Counted from the stretch's first letter, positions 6,866 to 17,031 are shown. The stretch: 19,823 bases of DNA from Nitrospira lenta (GCA_945906715.1 CAMDRK010000014.1:1-19823); one strand, 5' to 3'. Numbers and translations are program-made. Notes: generated from the sequence alone by a model not told the origin.

Positions 6866-7743
6866 GATGCCTTCTCCTCTCGTGGGGTGCCCCGGTTTCA
6901 AGTGTTTCGATTAGACGTCGCCAAGGTATTCGCGTCATCCTCGGTCGGCTTCCACGAACGGCGGCTCGCAACGTTACATCCGCTGCATCAACGTGGCCGC
7001 CATGTTCCGTTCGCCGACGTGCCCGGTGATCCGTGCAGCGGCTGGGAGCAGTCCTTCCGGCGGCCTGCCAGGACGAGGGCCAGGCACAGCGCAGGAGCAG
7101 CGGGATGCCATGAGGTGGCGGATTGGTTCGGTGGCATTAATGTGTTGTTCCCCTTTGTTCAGCCCCTCTCTTTCATCGTGAGGTCGTTCGTTCATTTCTC
7201 GTGAATGGCATCAATTCAGTTGAGCCGCTTCCCCAGCATTACGGCCCCATCCTTCATGATCCTCTCCATACAAGGTGACTATGGCGAGAAGACCGGCAGC
7301 AGTCTGGTCAAAACTGCTCAGATAGGGAGGATGAATCCGATCGCAACTTGGCGCGCATACCGATTGTGCGACTCGAATGGGATTGGAGGCTTCACTCTTT
7401 CAGACATGTTGGCACGCGAGGCGGGCGGGATGGATGAGCACTGATCTGGTTCATCTGGTCAGTCTCATGCAGCTCCCTAGGCCACATACAGGCGAGAGAC
7501 CGGCCAGTCCTTGCGCTTCACGGCTATCGAGATTTCCCGCTTCCGCTAAGACTGGCGATGTGTGGAGTCTTGAGACCGCCTGGCGCTTCAGCAAGTCGGC
7601 ATGGTGCCGCCTCCTTCGCGCTGAGGGTGACGGAGAGGGAGCATGTCAGACGCTGGTCTTGGTATGTCGAGAAGACAGCGCGTGGTCTGCTCGATATCGT
7701 TTCGTGTTGAGCCATGTCATGAATTGCGGCCTATCCTTCTCCG
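6866..7743. other. Long non-coding stretch between the glucan synthase and ferritin-like genes
   Basis: I see no convincing gene in these 878 bases. Open frames on both strands (for example 6974-7195 minus and 7205-7444 plus) lack good ribosome sites and family resemblance. The stretch should hold the 3' end of the glucan synthase transcript and the promoter of the ferritin-like group. It contains an exact copy of the 18-base motif (7304-7321). Near 7600-7625 the minus strand has AAGGAGG with an ATG 7 bases on, but the frame stops after four codons. Confidence 0.5.
7304..7321. repeat. 18-base intergenic motif, copy B
   Basis: Identical over 18 bases to 3418-3435 (CTGGTCAAAACTGCTCAG). It lies 439 bases upstream of the ferritin-like gene start. 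The flanking bases also share a GGCAG just before the motif. Confidence 0.7.
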
Positions 7744-10700
7744 TTAACTGCCCGCGGCCTGTACTGTGACCTCAACCGAATGTTCCTGCCGATCGTCCAC
7801 AAGAGGAACCGCCTGATCTAATTGCTCGACGCCATCGACCGTCACGCTCGTCACACCGGTCCCGGCCATTACTTGCGAGACGGTGATATGGTAGCGCGTG
7901 TCCCGATATCGGTAGTGCAGCGTGAACCCTTTCCAATCCGCAGGAAGACAGGGAGCCACGTATAACTTGTCTACGTCCAGCCTCACCCCGAGAAGTGATT
8001 CGACAATGAGCCGGTACATCCAGCCGGCCGAGCCCGTGTACCAGGTCCATCCTCCGCGGCCGGTGTGCGGCGAGACCGCATAGACGTCGGCTGCGACCAC
8101 ATAGGGTTCTACTTTATAGGTCGCGGTCCCCTCCGGAGACTTCGCATGGTTGATCGGGTTGATCATGGACAACAGTTCCCACGCGCGCCGTCCGTCTCCC
8201 AATGCGGCGAACGCCATCGCCGCCCAGATCGCCGCATGCGTATACTGCCCGCCATTTTCTCGCACCCCCGGGACATACCCTTTGATGTAGCCAGGATTCA
8301 ACGTCGACTTGTCGAACGGCGGGTCCAACAGTTGGATCAGCGCAGCATCCCGGCGAACGAGGCGCCGATCCATCGACTCCATAGCCATGCGCGAGCGCGC
8401 AGCATCCCCCGCCCCGGAGAGAACCGACCAGCTTTGTGCAATCGAATCGATCTGGCATTCAGGGTTGCTCGCCGACCCAAGAGGCGAGCCATCGTCAAAG
8501 TATGCACGGCGATACCATTCTCCGTCCCAGCCATGCTGCTCGAGATGCTGGCGCAGGTCATGCGCCTCCTCCTGGCAACGTTGCGCAAAGGAGAGGTCGC
8601 CACGCAGGCGTGCCACCTTTGTAAACTGCATGAGCACGTCGTACAGGAAAAATCCCAACCAGATGCTCTCGCCTCTGCCCTGTTTGCCGACCATGTCCAT
8701 ACCGTCGTTCCAGTCACCGGATCCAATGAATGGGAGGCCGTGCTCACCGCGTGTGAGGCCTTTCAGAATGGCTTGCACGCAATGTTCGTACAAACTGGCC
8801 GTCTGTTCAGATCGGCCCGGCAGGTCGTAATACGAATCCTCCTCCTGATTGACCGGACGGCCTTCGATGAAGTGGATGGGTTCATCCAAGACCCCGGTAT
8901 CCCCTGTGCTCAGCACATATCGGCATGCCGCCAACGGCAGCCAGAGGTAATCGTCCGAACAGCGTGTACGCACACCCCGGCCTGTGGGGGGATGCCACCA
9001 ATGCTGGACATCGCCTTCCTGAAACTGCCGGGCTGCGGACCGTAGAAGATGCTCGCGCACAAGGCGCGGCTCGGTATGGATGAGCGCCATGGCATCTTGC
9101 AATTGATCGCGGAACCCGAAGGCGCCCCCCGATTGATAGTATCCGCTCCGCGCCCATAGACGGCATGCGAGCGTTTGGTACATCAGCCAGCCGTTGGTCA
9201 GCACGTTCAGTGATTGGTCCGGAGTCTCCACCTGCACGGCGCCGAGCGCGTGCGTCCAGTATTGCCACACCGCTTCGAGGGCGCCCCTCGCAGCCGCAGA
9301 CCCCCGGAAGCGATGGATCAGATTTCCTGCGTCCTCCGCATCTCGCCCGACGCCAGCCATAAAGATGATCTCACGCTCTTCTCCGTCGGCCAGTTCGAAT
9401 GGAACGTGGATCGCGGCGCAGGGATCGAGACCGGCCCCCACGTTGCCCGAGAGCCCGGACGACGCCATCGCTGCCGGGTTGCGCAGCGAACCGTTGCGCC
9501 CGATACATTCAGTCCGATCTCCACTGACGGTTCGAGCCGTCTCGTCCACGTCAAAGAACGCCATCTTCCCGCCGAACTCCGGGTGATAGGGATTCCTCGC
9601 GAAGATCGCGCCGCTCTTCGCGTCCAGTTCGGTCACGATGTGCATCGCCGATTTTGGCCGCAGATCTCCCAGCACCCATTCCATATAACCCGTCGCGGAC
9701 AGTTTGCGCGCCCGGCCTGACTCGTTCCTTACTTTTAAGACCGTGAACTTGATCGGCGCATCCAGGGCCACGTATACCCATAACTCCGAGCGGATGCCGC
9801 GCTCCGTATGCTCGAAGACGCTATACCCGAAGCCGTGCCGGCTGACGTACGGTGTCGCCCCTCGGCTGGGCAGCGGCGTGGGGGACCAGAAGTGGCCCCG
9901 CTCTTCGTCACGGAGGTAGAACGCTTCTCCGCTCGCATCGCTCACCGGGTCGTTGTGCCACGGAGTGAGGCGGAATTCGTGGGCGTTCTCATACCACGTG
10001 TAGGCCTGGCCGCTTTCCGAGATGACGGTGCCGAAATGCGGATTCGCCAGCACGTTCACCCATGGTGCCGGGGTGACATGTCCGTGCGCGGTCGTGACGA
10101 CATACTCGCGGCCATCGGGTGTGAACCCTCCCAGCCCGTTGAAGAACATGAGATCGTGACGTGGCACCGCAGCGGATGGCACGGGTTCGGTTCGGCGGGT
10201 TCGGGTTGGTATCAGGCGCGGCACCGTGACGTCCGTATGGACGCGACGGGTGATCTGGTCCGCAAGCGATCCCAGATTGTCGGTGAGAATGACACGGGCG
10301 ACCGATTGCAGCAGAATGCGGTCTTCGTTCGAGATCTGGTCGATAGGACGGACGAAGATGCCGCCCGGTCGATCCATCACCTGGGCTTCGAGACCCGAGG
10401 CGATCAGCCCCATGATCTGTTCGTGAAGGACTTGCCGGTACCCGGTGTGGTCTTCATTCCAGATCACCAGGTCCACGGCTACCCCCTTCGAGCGCCAATA
10501 GGCGTGGGCCTGTACGAGCTGGCGCACCAGATCGATATTAGCGGGATTGCCGATCTGCAACAGCACAATCGGCAAATCGCCTGAAATCGCGTGGCCCCAG
10601 AGCCCGGATTGCCCGCGGCGGTTCTTGATCAGATCGCTCGGGTCGGCTCGCAGGGAAGAATTGGCATAGAGGATAGAGTTGGCCAAGCAGCCATAGAGTT

Positions 10701-13700
10701 GCGCATCGGCCTCGGTGGCATTCAACTGCCGCATGACCACCTGATTATGGGTCCAGGCCAGATCGAAGACACGGTCGGCCAGTCGCCGATCGTGGTATTT
10801 CTCGGCCAAGCCCAGACAGATGTCGCGGGTGTCGCCGATGCCGGTCACCAGATCGATCGTGACCGATTCTTCAGGATCGAGCGTCATCCGGCACCGGATG
10901 GCGACAATCGGATCGAGCACGGAGCCCTCGCTGCCGGACAGCGCCGCCACCCCTTGTCGCGCGCCGGATGCGCCCATGGCTTGCGGATCGGCGGCGGTGT
11001 GGCCGCGGCCGATGAACTGGAGGCGGTCCGTCTCGTAGGACATCGTGCCGACATCTGCTCCATGCACGGACATGAGATGACACATCCATGGCGAGTGTTC
11101 GTCGACGGAACGGGGCCTGCGCGTACAGAGAATCGCTTGCTGTTCGCGAACGATCTCGGTCTGCACAAACAGATTGCTGAACGCCGGATGCAGCTCGTCT
11201 GCCGCAGGTGAGGCGAGCACGACTTCTGCGTAACTCGTGATCTCGATCGTTCGTCGGGCCCTTGACCCGTTGGTGATGCGGGTTCGACGTAATTCGATGT
11301 CGTCTTCCGGAGACACCACGATTTCGGTATACGTCTCGACATCGTGGTCCCGCCGGCGAAACTCAGCCCGTCCCTCGGAAAAGATGACTTCGTAGGACTT
11401 CGGTGGCGTCAGAGTCGGCTGATAGGTCGTGGACCAGACCTCTCCGCTCGTCACATCGCGGACGTAACAGAACGTCCCCCAGTTGTCGCAGGTACTATCT
11501 TCTCGCCAGCGTGTCACGGCGAGATCCTTCCAACGGCTATAGCCGCCCCCCGCATTCGTGATCATCACGTGATATCGGCCGTTCGACAATAAGTGGACTT
11601 CCGGAATCGGCGTGTGCGGACTGCTGAATCGGCGCACCGGGGTCTCCCATCCACTGGCGGCCGTCTGGATGTCGGACAGCTCGACCGTCGGCGAATACAA
11701 TGCCGTGGCCTTTGGAATCCGCTCTTGAAGCAGCAGCGTGGTCGCCTGAAACATGGGATCCGACTCGAATCGTTTCTGCATCGGACGGTCCAGCAGCAGA
11801 TAGGCCAAAGACAGCAAGCTCATGCCTTCGTGATGGGCCATGTACGATCGAACCACGACACTCGATTGCCCGCGCGGGAGCCGGGACGGCGTATAGTCGA
11901 TCGCTTCGTACATCCCGCATGGCCCTTCAACTCCTTCGGCCGCGAGGCGCTGCAAATTCAGGCATGCCTCCTCGGGCGCTACCATCAGCGCGAGCGCCGA
12001 GGCATAGGGTGCAATGACGACATCGTCGGCCAGCCCGCGTTTGAGTCCCAGCCCGGGCACGCCGAACGCGCGATATTGGTAGTTGAGATGCACGTCGATC
12101 ATGTTGTAGCCGGATTCCGAAATGCCCCACGGGACGCTGCGTTGCCTGCCATGCTCAATCTGTCTCGCCACCGCCGCCTTGCAGGTTTGATCGAGAAGGG
12201 TGTTCTCGTAGGTCGGCATCACCAAGAGCGGCATGAGGTACTCGAACATCGACCCGCTCCACGAGATCAGTACGGTCTCTCCACCGGCGGTCGTGAGAAG
12301 ACGTCCGAGCGCAAACCAGCTTTCTTGCGGCAGTTGTCCCTGGGCAATCGCCACGAAACTGCACAATCTCGCTTCTGACGCCAGCAGATCGTAGTAACTC
12401 GAATCCCGCCTGCGCTCGCCGACGTTGTAGCCGATCGCGAGCAAATGACAGCCCTTGTCGAACAGGAAATCGTAATCCACATTCGCGAAGTGACCGGCTT
12501 GACGCGCCAGGGCTTCGACCGACGCGATTCGTTCTCGCGCGCGCTGGCTCGCCTTCGCAATGAGTGCGTACAGACGCTCAACCCAGGCATTCCCCTCATG
12601 CGTCGGCGTCGGCTCCAGCTTCATTCGATGTTCGATGGCCGGCAGGCAGATCTCGTCCAGGCGCGCCAATTCTCGCAATGTGGGGATCTCGTCGATGTCG
12701 CCACATTCAATAAACCTGTTCTGTGAGCCTGACAGCAAGGCCCATGGAGCGAGAAACATGAGATCCGCGAGAGCGTCTTGGCATTGCCGAGCGAGGGCGT
12801 GCGCCCACCAGGCCGCCTGGCTCTCGGGGAACGCCTTCACGTTCGAGCGTATCTCCTCGGCGGTCTTCGCCAGCCGGTCGAGGCAGAGCCACGCCGTCGT
12901 CAGCGTTGTTGGCCGGGTTTCGCGGGCAGCATCCAGTTGCTGCTGAAAGTGCGCAAGTTGGACCGGAATGGCTCCCCCGAGCGTATCTTCGAGGATCCTG
13001 ACTGTGTCGCTGAGCCCGTCGAAGAATCGCGACCCCAGAATTTTCTGATCGGGGAGTGCGAGCAGACCAGGCCGAAGCGTCAGCAAATGGCCTGCAAGGT
13101 TTCCGCTGTCCACCGTCGATACATAGGTCGGCAGCAACGGTTTCAGCGATTGCGTGTCGTACCAGTTGTAAAAGTGCCCCCGATGCCGCTCCAACGCTTT
13201 CATCGTGTGGAGCGCGTTCGACGTGCGTTCGATGAGTTGTCCGGCCGACAGATAGCCGAAGTCGTATGCGGACAAATTCGCGAGCAGCGCGAGGCCCATA
13301 TTGGTCGGCGACGTGCGATGCGCGACGACGGCCACGGGATGTTCCTGATAATTGTCCGGCGGCAGCCAATGATCGCCCGCCCCGACGAACTTCTCGAAGA
13401 AGGCCCAGGTCTTTCGGGCGAGCTTCCGGAGAAAGATCGTCTGGTCGGCCGTCAGATTCGCGTCGCGCCGGGCGATCGGTTGGCTGATGAACCACGCGAT
13501 CGCAGGGGAGGTGAACCAGAGACTCAGGATGGGCATCGCGACGCTGAAGACGACCGGCTCCGACAGCACCAGGTACACCACTGCGATCGTGGCAAGAACG
13601 GGCCCGATCCACATCATCCGACAGTAGGCGACAAGGTCTGTGCGGCGATCGAGATCCGGGTGACTTGACGGGCGCCACACCAGCAGTCGTGTCTGTGTGA

Positions 13701-16488
13701 CCGCCATTCGATAGATCGTGCGCACAATCGCATCCACACTGACAAACGCCTCGTAGGGGAGAAATGCGATCGTCAAGACCGTCTGAAGGACGTGGCGGCC
13801 TGCCGTGCGGAGCGTGGTGGCGGCATGCTGCTCCGGCAACAGATCCTCCGGCTTCTGAAACAGATCGAGAATCGCGGCGAGTATGGGAGGAATCAGGACG
13901 ATGCCGATCACCGACAGGGTCCATAACCAGAACGGGGTGATGACCGTCCAGCCGAGCAGCAATAGGCACGTCAATGCCGACGGGACGAGACTTCGCCGAA
14001 GGTTGTCGAAGAGCTTCCAGCGAGACAGTCCGGAGAGTGGATTCTTCTGGCGCCGCCCTCCGGGACCGGGGACGCGCGGCAGGAGCCACCCCGCAAGCTG
14101 CCAATCTCCACGGATCCAGCGGTGACGTCGGCTCATATCCACGCTGTAGCCAGAGGGATTCTCCTCGTATAAGTGCACATCGCTCAACAGCCCCGATCGC
14201 GCGTAGCATCCTTCCAGCAGATCGTGGCTGAGAATCCGGTTCTCGGGCCAGCGGCCTGCGAGGGCGCGCTCGAACGCGTCCACCTCATAGATCCCCTTGC
14301 CGATGAACGAGCCTTCACCGAACAGGTCCTGGTAGACATCGGAGACGGCGCGCGTATAGGGATCGATACCTGGCTCACTCCCGTTGAGTCGGGCATAGTG
14401 CGATCGGCTCGTGCCCGGTAGGCTCACGGCGACGCGTGGTTGCAGGATGCCATATCCTTCGCAGACCCGCTGCTGCTGTTCGTCGTATCGCGGACGATTC
14501 AGCGGATGCGCCATCGTGCCCACAAACTGCCGCGCCGCATCGCGAGGCAATTGTGTATCCGTGTCGAGGGTGATCACGTATTGCACGTTCGACAGCACCG
14601 CGGTCTCCCCGACGATCAGTGAGAAGCGATCCGCTGAGCCACCGCGAAGCAGCCGGTTTACGTCGGCAAGTTTTCCTCGTTTCCGCTCGTATCCCATCCA
14701 GATCCGTTCCCCGGGATTCCACCGGCGGGGGCGATGAAACAAGAAGAACGTATCGCCGGCCCCCCCTCTGTACTTTTCATTCAGTTCCTCGATCCTCTTG
14801 CGGACTAGCCGCAAGAGGGGCTCGTCGTCTGGAAGCGTTTCCTCGTGGGCATCTCGAAAATCTGTCAACAGACCGAAATGCAGGCATTCGTCTCGATTGG
14901 CCAGAAACCGGACTTCGAGCACTTCGGTCAGCTCATCGATATTTTCAATGCTGCTCAGCATCGTCGGGACCACCACCAGCGTGCGCAACTCTGGGGGAAT
15001 GCCGCTGGAGAGGTCCAGTCGCGGCAGCGCATGTGGCGTCACCAGCCTTGTTGCAAGCCAGTTCACCAGCGCCACCGCCAATTGACTGGTACCGAGCATA
15101 GACAGGAGGCCGACCAGCGCGAGGAACCAACCCTCCATACTCTCGATAGACACCTGCGCCAGCAAGCCGGCAGTGAAGCCCCCCGTCAGCAACGCAATCG
15201 TGCCGACATATAGGAGCAATGGAAACCGGCTGCTCGCGTGCTGCAGCGCCGCAACTGTAGTGAGGCGTACCGCTGCGATTCCTTCGAGCTGCGGCACCCC
15301 CTTGTCGATCAGGTAGAATCCGACGTGGGTTTCTCGGCCGTCGCCGCCATGCCCACTCGCGCGCTGCTGCGCGAGAAGGATCGCGTGGCGCGCCACTTCG
15401 CTTTCGGAGAGCCGGCTGCTCCTTGCCATTTTCTCCACCACATGACGGTAGCGATCGCGGGTCGCAAAATCCATTTTGCCGTAGGCGGCTGCGGGATCCT
15501 CACGCAGCGTCTGCTCGACCACGCTCATCGTCTCCACGAACATGCGCCAGTCCATCGTGCCCAGAAACCGCAGACTGCCGATGCTGTTGCTAATAGAGAC
15601 CTGATCGACGGCCTGCTGTTGGTTTTCCAATTGCACCGACTGTTCAATCGTCAGGCCGGACTCGGAGAGCTGCTGCTCGATCCAGGTGAGGGGCAAGGCC
15701 AACGCGGGGCTCTGGCCCTGCAACCGGCGCGCAAACTCCGCCACAAAGGCACTCGCCATTGGCGGGCTCGACCGCGCCATGTCCGCCGTCACCAGAATCA
15801 GATTTTTCGGATCCTTTTCGGCGACCTCCATCATCTGATCCGCCCAGTAGTCGGCGCGATTACGGTCGATCCTATGCGCGGCGATGCGCGTGGCCGCGCG
15901 CCGGAGATTCTCGATCAGGGCCAGGCGGAGCATGATCGGGATGGCCCATAATTCGCCTAACGTGAGGCTGGTCGTCGTTTGGTAGGCGGCCACGAAACTG
16001 CTGAGGCTTCCCGGATCGACTCGTCCGTCGCCATGCGAGATCGTTTCAAGCGCGATGACATACACACGTGGAAGTCCGACCGATGAGCCATTTCGTAAGC
16101 GAGGCAACTCCCGGCTATACCCCTTGGGCAAATGTCTCTTGGCCGTGCGAATCTGCTCTTCGATAAGATAGAAATTATCGAGCAGCCATTCCCCCGCCGG
16201 CGTAATCCGGCGGTTCGCCTTGACCGCTTCGGCCAACAGATCACGCACGCCGACCAGCACGTCTTCATTCTCAGCCAGCCTGCTTAGCAACTGGTCAGGA
16301 GCCTGTCCTGGACTTAACTGGTGCTGGCCGGCCAGAATCTTGCCGTGTTGCTCCATTTGATCGGCGCTAAAAAGCTCCGAACGCAGCGGAGGCTCGCCAC
16401 CGGCGTATTTTTCTGCCAAATCGTTTTCAGGAAAGCTTGCTCTCAGATGGAGCAAGCTGCTGAGGTTGATCTTGCCGCCTACCTTCAT
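7744..16488 (-). CDS. ndvB: Cyclic beta-1,2-glucan synthase (GT84, glycoamylase-like, GH94)
   Basis: This 2,914-residue inner-membrane protein matches the size and layout of NdvB/ChvB/Cgs. Membrane helices lie near residues 421-480, 833-925 and 957-1003. The GT84 glucosyltransferase domain between them has DTDTQL (about 642) and RRHRW (about 787). Residues about 1336-1560 match the glycoamylase-like domain (GETVLISWSGSMFEYLMP, RSYMAHHEGMS). GH94-type sequence follows: GGGYSRWKDLAVTRW (about 1646), FNGLGGF (about 2110), GAFGFRDQLQD (about 2455), HWWHPPTGRGVRTRCSDDYLW (about 2496), and DWNDGMD (2592-2598) carrying the expected acid aspartate. In known homologues the enzyme starts on itself, builds a beta-1,2 chain from UDP-glucose, and the GH94 part sets ring length. 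The product is periplasmic cyclic glucan for osmotic adaptation. No exporter gene (ndvA/chvA) is visible nearby. The ribosome site before ATG 16488 is weak. Confidence 0.95.
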   Translation of the reverse strand: MKVGGKINLSSLLHLRASFPENDLAEKYAGGEPPLRSELFSADQMEQHGKILAGQHQLSPGQAPDQLLSRLAENEDVLVGVRDLLAEAVKANRRITPAGEWLLDNFYLIEEQIRTAKRHLPKGYSRELPRLRNGSSVGLPRVYVIALETISHGDGRVDPGSLSSFVAAYQTTTSLTLGELWAIPIMLRLALIENLRRAATRIAAHRIDRNRADYWADQMMEVAEKDPKNLILVTADMARSSPPMASAFVAEFARRLQGQSPALALPLTWIEQQLSESGLTIEQSVQLENQQQAVDQVSISNSIGSLRFLGTMDWRMFVETMSVVEQTLREDPAAAYGKMDFATRDRYRHVVEKMARSSRLSESEVARHAILLAQQRASGHGGDGRETHVGFYLIDKGVPQLEGIAAVRLTTVAALQHASSRFPLLLYVGTIALLTGGFTAGLLAQVSIESMEGWFLALVGLLSMLGTSQLAVALVNWLATRLVTPHALPRLDLSSGIPPELRTLVVVPTMLSSIENIDELTEVLEVRFLANRDECLHFGLLTDFRDAHEETLPDDEPLLRLVRKRIEELNEKYRGGAGDTFFLFHRPRRWNPGERIWMGYERKRGKLADVNRLLRGGSADRFSLIVGETAVLSNVQYVITLDTDTQLPRDAARQFVGTMAHPLNRPRYDEQQQRVCEGYGILQPRVAVSLPGTSRSHYARLNGSEPGIDPYTRAVSDVYQDLFGEGSFIGKGIYEVDAFERALAGRWPENRILSHDLLEGCYARSGLLSDVHLYEENPSGYSVDMSRRHRWIRGDWQLAGWLLPRVPGPGGRRQKNPLSGLSRWKLFDNLRRSLVPSALTCLLLLGWTVITPFWLWTLSVIGIVLIPPILAAILDLFQKPEDLLPEQHAATTLRTAGRHVLQTVLTIAFLPYEAFVSVDAIVRTIYRMAVTQTRLLVWRPSSHPDLDRRTDLVAYCRMMWIGPVLATIAVVYLVLSEPVVFSVAMPILSLWFTSPAIAWFISQPIARRDANLTADQTIFLRKLARKTWAFFEKFVGAGDHWLPPDNYQEHPVAVVAHRTSPTNMGLALLANLSAYDFGYLSAGQLIERTSNALHTMKALERHRGHFYNWYDTQSLKPLLPTYVSTVDSGNLAGHLLTLRPGLLALPDQKILGSRFFDGLSDTVRILEDTLGGAIPVQLAHFQQQLDAARETRPTTLTTAWLCLDRLAKTAEEIRSNVKAFPESQAAWWAHALARQCQDALADLMFLAPWALLSGSQNRFIECGDIDEIPTLRELARLDEICLPAIEHRMKLEPTPTHEGNAWVERLYALIAKASQRARERIASVEALARQAGHFANVDYDFLFDKGCHLLAIGYNVGERRRDSSYYDLLASEARLCSFVAIAQGQLPQESWFALGRLLTTAGGETVLISWSGSMFEYLMPLLVMPTYENTLLDQTCKAAVARQIEHGRQRSVPWGISESGYNMIDVHLNYQYRAFGVPGLGLKRGLADDVVIAPYASALALMVAPEEACLNLQRLAAEGVEGPCGMYEAIDYTPSRLPRGQSSVVVRSYMAHHEGMSLLSLAYLLLDRPMQKRFESDPMFQATTLLLQERIPKATALYSPTVELSDIQTAASGWETPVRRFSSPHTPIPEVHLLSNGRYHVMITNAGGGYSRWKDLAVTRWREDSTCDNWGTFCYVRDVTSGEVWSTTYQPTLTPPKSYEVIFSEGRAEFRRRDHDVETYTEIVVSPEDDIELRRTRITNGSRARRTIEITSYAEVVLASPAADELHPAFSNLFVQTEIVREQQAILCTRRPRSVDEHSPWMCHLMSVHGADVGTMSYETDRLQFIGRGHTAADPQAMGASGARQGVAALSGSEGSVLDPIVAIRCRMTLDPEESVTIDLVTGIGDTRDICLGLAEKYHDRRLADRVFDLAWTHNQVVMRQLNATEADAQLYGCLANSILYANSSLRADPSDLIKNRRGQSGLWGHAISGDLPIVLLQIGNPANIDLVRQLVQAHAYWRSKGVAVDLVIWNEDHTGYRQVLHEQIMGLIASGLEAQVMDRPGGIFVRPIDQISNEDRILLQSVARVILTDNLGSLADQITRRVHTDVTVPRLIPTRTRRTEPVPSAAVPRHDLMFFNGLGGFTPDGREYVVTTAHGHVTPAPWVNVLANPHFGTVISESGQAYTWYENAHEFRLTPWHNDPVSDASGEAFYLRDEERGHFWSPTPLPSRGATPYVSRHGFGYSVFEHTERGIRSELWVYVALDAPIKFTVLKVRNESGRARKLSATGYMEWVLGDLRPKSAMHIVTELDAKSGAIFARNPYHPEFGGKMAFFDVDETARTVSGDRTECIGRNGSLRNPAAMASSGLSGNVGAGLDPCAAIHVPFELADGEEREIIFMAGVGRDAEDAGNLIHRFRGSAAARGALEAVWQYWTHALGAVQVETPDQSLNVLTNGWLMYQTLACRLWARSGYYQSGGAFGFRDQLQDAMALIHTEPRLVREHLLRSAARQFQEGDVQHWWHPPTGRGVRTRCSDDYLWLPLAACRYVLSTGDTGVLDEPIHFIEGRPVNQEEDSYYDLPGRSEQTASLYEHCVQAILKGLTRGEHGLPFIGSGDWNDGMDMVGKQGRGESIWLGFFLYDVLMQFTKVARLRGDLSFAQRCQEEAHDLRQHLEQHGWDGEWYRRAYFDDGSPLGSASNPECQIDSIAQSWSVLSGAGDAARSRMAMESMDRRLVRRDAALIQLLDPPFDKSTLNPGYIKGYVPGVRENGGQYTHAAIWAAMAFAALGDGRRAWELLSMINPINHAKSPEGTATYKVEPYVVAADVYAVSPHTGRGGWTWYTGSAGWMYRLIVESLLGVRLDVDKLYVAPCLPADWKGFTLHYRYRDTRYHITVSQVMAGTGVTSVTVDGVEQLDQAVPLVDDRQEHSVEVTVQAAGS
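14794..14818. repeat. Perfect 10-base inverted repeat inside the glucan synthase gene
   Basis: CCTCTTGCGG, five bases (ACTAG), then CCGCAAGAGG. It encodes part of LLRLVRKRIEEL in the GT84 region. It may fold in the mRNA or be chance; no regulatory role is shown. Confidence 0.6.
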
Positions 16489-16869
16489 CTATGAGGTCTC
16501 TTTCTTCGAGGGGAAGTCTTGCGAACCAGTCCGCAATCAGGTGAAGGATGTGGATGCCGCTCTTCGGCGCTTCCGACCGAAGGCCGCGGTCGGCGCGAGA
16601 CGAAGGTCTCAAGGCCAACGTGCATGTCGACGTCCCATGCGAAACAGAAGATCGAACGCTGGCGAGAGACTGGAGTCTGCAGTCGCTCCCCTGCTCTCAC
16701 TGGACAGTTGATCCTGGGAAAACCTGCGCGGCTCGCCCGCCGAGCCTGACATGAGAGAGGAGTACATGCCAGGGACCTGACCGATCGAAGGCGCAACACA
16801 AGACGACACGCTATCAATTCATGCGCGCAAAGTCTTTACTCGACTCTATCCAACTGGACGGAAGGCCGT

Positions 16870-16887
16870 CTAGTCAAAATTGATCAG
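16870..16887. repeat. 18-base intergenic motif, degenerate copy C
   Basis: CTAGTCAAAATTGATCAG matches the two exact copies at 15 of 18 positions. It lies 382 bases upstream of the glucan synthase start. The three differences are all single substitutions. Confidence 0.4.
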
Positions 16888-16976
16888 CCTGAAGAATCCA
16901 GACGGCAGACATTTTCACGCTCGCTGGGTCGGAACCCACGAAATCTCGTGAGGGGAAGCAACTTGTGAAGGACGAT

Positions 16977-17011
16977 TCCCTGCTTCTCGGTGAATATATG
17001 CCTGCACGACG
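16977..17011 (-). pseudogene. Possible remnant of a DUF948/YtxH gene junction
   Basis: These 35 bases match 5675-5709 at 28 positions without gaps; that segment is the end of the DUF948 gene plus the ribosome site of YtxH. The minus-strand translation reads VVQAYIHREAGN, compared with VVKTHIHREGGT in the intact gene. No further similarity is clear on either side, so this is either a small relic of a second copy or chance. Confidence 0.35.
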
Positions 17012-17031
17012 GTCACGCAGCCAGGAACACG

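Noticed and set aside
6974..7195. A 73-codon minus-strand frame (starts MNERPHDEREG)
   Set aside because: The start resembles a real hydrophilic protein, but there is no good ribosome site and the second half is Arg/Pro-rich like a shadow frame. Left as part of the non-coding stretch.
7600..7625. AAGGAGG followed by an ATG on the minus strand
   Set aside because: The frame stops after four codons (MPTC), so it is most likely chance; a leader peptide cannot be excluded but nothing nearby supports attenuation.
8065..9045. A 326-codon plus-strand open frame
   Set aside because: Antisense to the GH94 part of the glucan synthase, whose motifs (DWNDGMD, HWWHPPTGRG) prove the minus strand is coding.
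12707..14209. A 500-codon open frame on the minus strand inside the glucan synthase gene
   Set aside because: It lies wholly within the intact 2,914-codon gene in another frame, is arginine-rich as expected of shadow frames in GC-rich DNA, and shows no family motif.
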